Source: Cordia subcordata (Eukaryota; Streptophyta; Magnoliopsida; Boraginales; Cordiaceae). From it: a DNA stretch of 64,000 nucleotides. The position numbers and the translations under genes are program-made. Position 1 is the first letter of the stretch; the number at the start of each line of letters is the position of its first letter. The stretch lies in assembly GCA_028554755.1 (NCBI GenBank), contig JAPTOF010000006.1, forward strand, positions 14,817,001 through 14,881,000, read 5' to 3'. This document shows, in pieces, positions 58,751-64,000 of this stretch. The notes beneath the pieces are model-generated. The model ran no database searches and had not been told where the DNA came from. It saw only the letters and a program-made list of their open reading frames with translations.

Positions 58751-59908
58751 GTAAGTTTACTTATTTTTTTTTCTTTTGTATCGAATTCATATATTTTAAT
58801 GTGTTTGTTTGTTTAATTTATATGTTGCTTAATATGTTAAAATTCGAAATTAGATTGTTGTTTAATTTAGCGTTAATTTATTTGTTAATTATATGTTGCT
58901 TAATATGTTAAATTTCAAAATTAGATTATTGTGGTGTTTTACGTTAGGGTCATTGTTAAATTTCGAAATTAATTATTGTTTAATTTAAAGTAAATTTATA
59001 TGTTAATTATATGTTGCTTAATATATTAAATTTTGAAATTAGATTATTGTTTATTTTAGTGGAATATTAATCATGTTGATTTATTTTAACGTTTTTTACA
59101 TGTTGATTTATTTTTGGAATATTAATCATTTTATGATGATGGGATATATTAATTATTGTGCATATAATTAGTATGAATTTATAAATATTAGAAAATTTAG
59201 GTACTAGTTATTTAATTATTATGAATGCAGAAAAATTAAAATAATATGAATTTATAAAAATGAGCAAAATTAAAGTTGTAGGCATATAATTAGTAACTGA
59301 CGGTAGGATTTTAGTGGTGTTTTAGGTTTTAGTGGAGTTTTAGGATTAATTATGTTAATTATTAGTCAATTTAAGATGAAGTGATGTATTAATTCAATAT
59401 TAAAGTTGTAGTTCTAAACTAATTAGTATGAATTTTTTTAAATTTTAAATAATATAAAATTTTAAAAATGAGAAAATTAAAGTTATAGGGCATATAGTCA
59501 GTAACTAAAGTTAGAGTTTTAGTGGAATTTTAGGATTAATTATGTTAATTATTAGTCATTTTAAGATGAAGTGATATATTAGTTAAATATTAAAGTTGTA
59601 GTTCTCAACTAATTAGTATGATTTTTTTTTTAATTTAGATAATATAAAATTTAAAAAATGAGAAAATTCAAGTTATAAGGCATATAGTCAATAACTGAAG
59701 TTATGGTTTTAGTGGAGTTTTAGGATTAATTATTTTCATTATTAGTCATTTTAAGATGAAGTGATATATTAGTTAAAAATTAAAGTTGTAGTTCTAAACT
59801 AATTAGTAGGAATTTTTTTGAAATTTAGATAATATAAAACATTATTAATTTTATTTGTTGTGCAAATACTTAATTATACTTTTTTTTTAATTTACTTAAT
59901 GATCATAG
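58751..59908 (+). other. 5'UTR intron of MULE3 PMD gene
   Basis: The donor ATGCCTAAATCTT/GTAAGTT and the acceptor ATCATAG/G, five bases before the ATG, correspond to the 5'UTR introns of MULE1 and MULE2. The interior holds a 190-bp tandem repeat (59230-59810) and a looser repeat of a TATGTTGCTTAATAT word (58820-59030). Confidence 0.7.
59230..59810. repeat. 190-bp tandem repeat, three copies
   Basis: AACTAATTAGTA anchors recur at 59417, 59607 and 59797, an exact 190-bp spacing. The intervening sequences (TTTTAGGATTAATTATGTTA, TTTTAAGATGAAGTGATATA) match between copies with few changes. Confidence 0.85.
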
Positions 59909-59913
59909 GATCT

Positions 59914-62120
59914 ATGGCTCATAGACCGACTCCTAGCGATAGTTCAGTGTTATGCTATTACTATGACCACTGGGTGAATTATTTATCTTCACCCCGACAG
60001 TTAGAGGAACACAAAATTTATAGGAATGATAGAGAGTTATTCCTATGGATGGAGCATCCCGCTGTGCAGATGACTTTGCTAAGAGTAGGATTTTTCGGAT
60101 GTTACGCGGTGTGCTTCCATCAGGTTGACAATCCTCTTATTACTGCCCTGATCGAGAGAGGGCAGCCAGACACACATACATTTCATTTGCCTATAGGCAA
60201 GGCCACGATCACTCTCCAGGATGTCGCCGTATATTGAGGATTGCCTATTGTTGGCGAGATTGTCTCCGTGCTCGACGATACTAGTCGAACTCCGGAAGAG
60301 TGACGAACACATATTCATCAGTATATGGGGGTATATGTACATTTGGAGAAAATTAGTGGAAATTCGATTAACATACCCGATATGAGGGAATTGTATATAG
60401 CAGCAGGCACTCCGGAGAATCCTGAGGTGGAGGAAGCGGAACGGTGGGCACGTTTGTAGATTTTTTTGTTTTTTGGCACATATATGTTCACTGATACGAT
60501 AGAAAATAAATTATTCTTACGTTGGTTAGACTTTTTGATTGACTTTGATCATATCAGTGATTATAATTGGGGGGCGGCATGCCTAGTGCATCTGTATAGA
60601 TGGCTTTGTAAGGCTTGCTGCCGTGATTGTAGGGGCATGTGCGGTGCCGTGATGCTCATTCATGTATTACACTTAATCATCTCTTTATTGTTAATAATAT
60701 TTTAAGATGTATTGTTTTTTATAATATAATTGTCTCATGCAATGCACTTTTTTGTCGGGGACAGACTCACGGCTTTTAGGCCAACACTGTGTGAGCAGAC
60801 GGATAGGCACTATCAGAGGGATGGGCAAGTTGTTCAACCTTAGTTTCCATTACTGGGCCCACCACGTGACTACATGTTCTTTGCGAGGAAGGATTTGAGG
60901 TGGGTCGCGGGCCAGGCGGGTTTGAACGAGGCGCGAGGCATGATTGACCATTTGCAGCTCGGTGAGGTTCGAAAAATTTTACTTCTCATATTCATACTTA
61001 CTCTTGTTAATTTACGTTGTTTGTTTTATAAATTAATCTGCCGTTATTGTTGTGTTCGCAGTTTATTTGGCAGCCATTCGAGCACACAATGGAGGGTTGC
61101 CACATTATTGTCTGCAAAAACGTGGAGGCGTGGCCAGCATGCATACCCCTCATTGTCGGTAGGCGAGTTAAATGGCACCATCTTGACCGAGTACTTCGGC
61201 AGTTCGGCATAAGGCAGACGATCCCCATAAATCCACCATCGTGGTAGAAGCACCGGGACGGGAAAGAGAAGATTACAGCCGCACAATATAATGAGGCAGT
61301 CGACATGTGAGCCAATTGGCAAAACACTATTGTCAAGTCAGAGTTAGAGGACTTTCCTGATCCTAGAGTTTTGAGGGTGTACAGGAGATGGTACCGAGGG
61401 ATAACCATACTACATACCGGACACCCTGGGACTAGTCATATGGATGACGGCTATGTTGCGTCAGCTCACGATGAGAACAATCTAGTTAGTGAGATATCCA
61501 TGTTTTCCAATTAATTCAAATTTAGTTGGCATTAATAAAATATCGTTTGACAATAAATGTAACTTTTTGTTTAGGTGGTATACACTCAGCATGTGGTTAA
61601 ATACAGTGGCAGTACACTACAGCAGTACAAGACGAGAGACTTACGAGTAGATGCAGCTACTCTTAAGGCTGTAATGAGTCATCTGCAAGTCCTGCGCATC
61701 AGAGGCTAGGTCGTACTTCAGCAGACCCAGCATGAGCACTTGTTAGATGACATGACCACCATGTATGACGTCCCACATCCGCAACCGCCTCCATAGACGT
61801 TTCATCGGTCGGGACATTGGGGTCGTTATCATCATCCCAACACTTCGTACACGCCGCTACAGCATGGTAGGCTTAGCCAGTTCGAGCATGGCAGTTCATC
61901 ACATCAGGATCCCAGCACTTCGTACACGCCGCCGCAGCAGCCCTTATCTACCAATGATTATTTGATAGACGAACAAACTGCTAAGTTGGTGCTCGAGGAG
62001 GACCATTTACTATACCGTACTCGTAGATGCACACAGTCACCGCATCCGGCGCCAAGCGTGTTACCTGACCGGATCACCAGGGGTCAGAGGCCCTATCATT
62101 ACACAGTGTCCCAGTATTGA
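59914..62120 (+). pseudogene. plant mobile domain (aminotransferase-like) protein, MULE3 copy, near-intact
   Basis: Exon A 59914-60662 starts MAHRPTPSDSSVLCYYYDHW and includes GKATITLQDVAVY and YNWGAACLVHLYRWLCKAC, with no frame shift. Exon B covers about 60766-60966. Exon C (about 61061-61487) has FIWQPFEHTMEGCH, PLIVGRRVKWHHLDRVLRQF, KHRDGKEK and GHPGTSHMDDGYVA. The last exon (about 61576-62120) ends CTQSPHPAPSVLPDR and GQRPYHYTVSQY, with stop TGA. Only eight internal stops interrupt it (three TGA, five TAG, no TAA), and one lies where the MULE1 copy also has a stop after DVAVY. The PMD block GEATxTLQDVAV...DRVLRQFG is the family signature. A nuclear role linked to transposon control is inferred from MAIN/MAIL1. 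Intron edges are read from GT/AG and from alignment with MULE1; the acceptor of exon B is not a clear AG. Confidence 0.8.
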
Positions 62121-62329
62121 TGTAGTTGAACTAACATTTTACATTTCAAACTTATTTTATTAATTCGATGTAATTGAACTTGCATTTTACATTTCATATA
62201 TAAATTGCGTTGATGTTGACAATATTTTGAGATGGAAAGATTTGACAATATCTTGACATGAAAACATTATACAACATTCACAAGACCTATTACCGTCACA
62301 TTCTACAACTTCATGATAACTATTACAAG

Positions 62330-64000
62330 CTACGCATTTTGTCTTAGGGGGCAATTTGGAGCAGTATGTCCTGGGTTATGGCAATAACCGCACTTCCTTC
62401 TACCTACTTGGTCGGAGTTGTCCATCTCGTTTGGTATACGCCGAGCTCTTTCCTGCCTATGTCTTATTTCACGCACTCGTAATGGATTTGGGAGTAACGT
62501 CTATCTAGGTCCTGGAGGCCAGTAAAATTCATGTCCAAGGGGTTAAAATGTCATATTGTATGTCACCTTGAATGACTCCACCGTATAATGCAGATCAACC
62601 ATAGTTGAAGGGTTTCCACCCCTAAAACGGGCAACATATTGGGCATGAGAGCATTACATATGATAGGCTGTCTACTTACCACATGTATATGTTCGTCCCA
62701 CCCAATCTACCTCTCGTTCGTTGGGAATATTGTCCCATCGTTCTGGCATTCGACCGACCTGGTACCACTCATATAGTCTGAATGCATGCAATCGCATCCA
62801 GCGTGAAGATGTCTCCCACTTTTCATATTTTTTTTCTCTCGCCCGATCCGTAGGAATACGACCATCTCTCTGCATGTGCATCGCGTTTGCCAGCCTATCG
62901 TGGAAATATCCCTTTAGCTTCCAAAAAGTGTTATTTACTAGTGCTGTAATGGGTTATCCCCTGGCTCCGACAATAACACCATTGAAGCATTCAACATTAT
63001 TTGTCATCAACACTTCCCATCTATAACCTCCACGTGGCTCAAGGTCCATGAATCTGCCCTGAAGTCGGATAACATCTGGTGTACCCATGTACCAACGCCA
63101 GTGGGTCGTGGGTCATGGGTCGATATTATGTATAATGTCCATGGCGGCGATGTGCTTGCGTTTTTGGCTTTCTTTTCCAACTATCCAACACATGTCTTTT
63201 GCGAATTGTTGTGCCATCTTTTCATCACATTGCCTTTTTAGGTGTCTCAAGCAAATGCGATATTTTACTTAAAGTCGATCGTCAGATGTTATTGTATTGA
63301 TAGCTGTCGCGATTCCTGCGTGCCAATCAGACAGAATACACTCTGTTAACATATCGTTTAAAAAACATTCACGTACCTTCTCCAAGAACCACCTCCAACT
63401 ATTTGTACGCTCACTATCGACTACCGTAGATGCCAACAGCAATATATGGTCGTTGGCATCTGTCACTAAGGCGACGAGCAGGTGGCCCTTATACTTTTCG
63501 CTCAGATGTGTTCCGTCCAACGAGAGTACAGGTCGACAGTGCCTGCATGCCGTGATGCATGGACCAAAAGCCTAAAAAACATTGTGAAAAATTTTTTCTG
63601 TTTGAGTTGAACCCTGGGCGAACTTATAGGGGACGACAGTTCCCGGATTCTTCGTAATCACAGCGCCCAAAAAGCGCGGCAGCATCCTGTATGACATGTC
63701 CCAGTCGCCAAAAACTAGTTGGATTGCCTTATTCCTACCACGCCAAGCTTTCTTGTATGTTATATCAACATTTAACGTCTTCTTTATATGGCCTTGGACA
63801 AGACGTACCTCGAAGTCAGGCTTCTCTGCAACAAAATGCCTCACCATGTAACCGACCAGACCAGATGTTAGATTTCTATAGTTTGGCCCGCATTTATCTC
63901 CCATACAATATGCATGCTTTGGTACCTTGTGATCTCGAACATCTTGTGCATGGATTTTTTCACTGCATGGATTTTCCACTTGCATGGTGTCCTAAGATTG
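62330..64000 (-). pseudogene. mudrA-type MULE transposase, MULE3 copy, partial, few stops
   Basis: C-terminal two-thirds on minus; the N-terminus is outside the window. Blocks in order: MGDKCGPNYRNLTSGLVGYM, KAWRGRNKAIQLVFGDWDMS, AFGPCITACRHCRPVLSLDG with the first catalytic Asp at 63515-63517 (DGTHL), SERTNSWRWFL, the second Asp in ILSDWHAGI (63326-63328), the Glu in NNVECFN (62990-62992), then a SWIM finger (YTCGK...CSHA, about 62640-62690) and a CCHC knuckle (CGYCHNPGHTAPNC, about 62345-62390). The DDE triad is complete and I see no frame shift, but about six stops interrupt it, two of them at Trp codons kept in MULE1 (before AFGPC and after YTCGK). Confidence 0.82.

Larger units (their letters stand above)
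58066..64000. mobile_element. MULE3: Mutator-like element with PMD and mudrA genes (right end outside window)
   Basis: The left end shares TTTTAACCC with the MULE1 TIR, and an AAAAATAACCCAATTTTGAG block followed by GAATTGCAGATTTAGACC that parallels both MULE1 and MULE2. The same convergent gene pair follows. The transposase runs off the window, so the right TIR cannot be seen and the left edge is approximate. In the visible part it is the least decayed of the three elements. Confidence 0.8.

Overview
This window is AT-rich plant nuclear DNA, most likely from a dicot. It is dominated by transposable elements and holds only three convincing host genes: a small basic protein gene of unknown function (22661-23017, minus), a tRNA-Ser(GCU) (37249-37330, minus) and a five-exon gene for a class C (AGG3/GS3-type) heterotrimeric G-protein gamma subunit (38050-40000, minus). 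GT-AG introns, TATA boxes, LTR retrotransposons, MITEs, a LINE and Mutator-like elements all point to an angiosperm. The Cys-rich tail of the gamma subunit resembles the dicot form more than the grass form.

Layout. 1-2.8 kb: AT-rich spacer with a microsatellite, a short SINE and a MITE. 2.8-9.8 kb: Mutator-like element 1 (MULE1). 9.8-11.0 kb: a 96-bp tandem duplication and a long inverted-repeat element. 11.0-18.2 kb: MULE2. 19.6-22.3 kb: a small LTR element carrying two MITEs. 22.7-24.1 kb: host gene and a duplicated segment, one copy of which carries a MITE. 25.6-28.4 kb: a non-autonomous CACTA element with an LTR-like insertion. 28.9-35.4 kb: a decayed LINE split by another insertion. 35.5-36.4 kb: a TRIM element. 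37.2-40.0 kb: tRNA and G-gamma gene. 41.05-56.69 kb: a Copia element split by a younger Copia element in the opposite orientation (42.46-51.79 kb). 58.07 kb to the end: MULE3, whose right end is outside the window.

The most interesting signal is the three MULEs. Each carries the same pair of convergent genes: on the plus strand a multi-exon gene of the plant mobile domain (PMD, aminotransferase-like; MAIN/MAIL-related) family, and on the minus strand a mudrA-type DDE transposase with SWIM and CCHC zinc motifs. They share an end block, a 5'UTR exon/intron junction and protein sequence. The subterminal DNA next to each promoter, however, is filled with short palindromes whose sequence is specific to each element: a GCGCATTCC/GGAATGCG type in MULE1, a TTCGGCTATT/AATAGCCGAA type in MULE2 and a TTCGAACTT/AAGTTCGAA type in MULE3. 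This resembles, by analogy only, the diverging short target motifs of VANDAL MULE anti-silencing proteins, and suggests that a recognition protein and its target motif diverge together. All copies here are broken, mostly by TAG and TGA codons at former Trp, Gln or Arg positions. MULE3 is the least decayed in the part visible.
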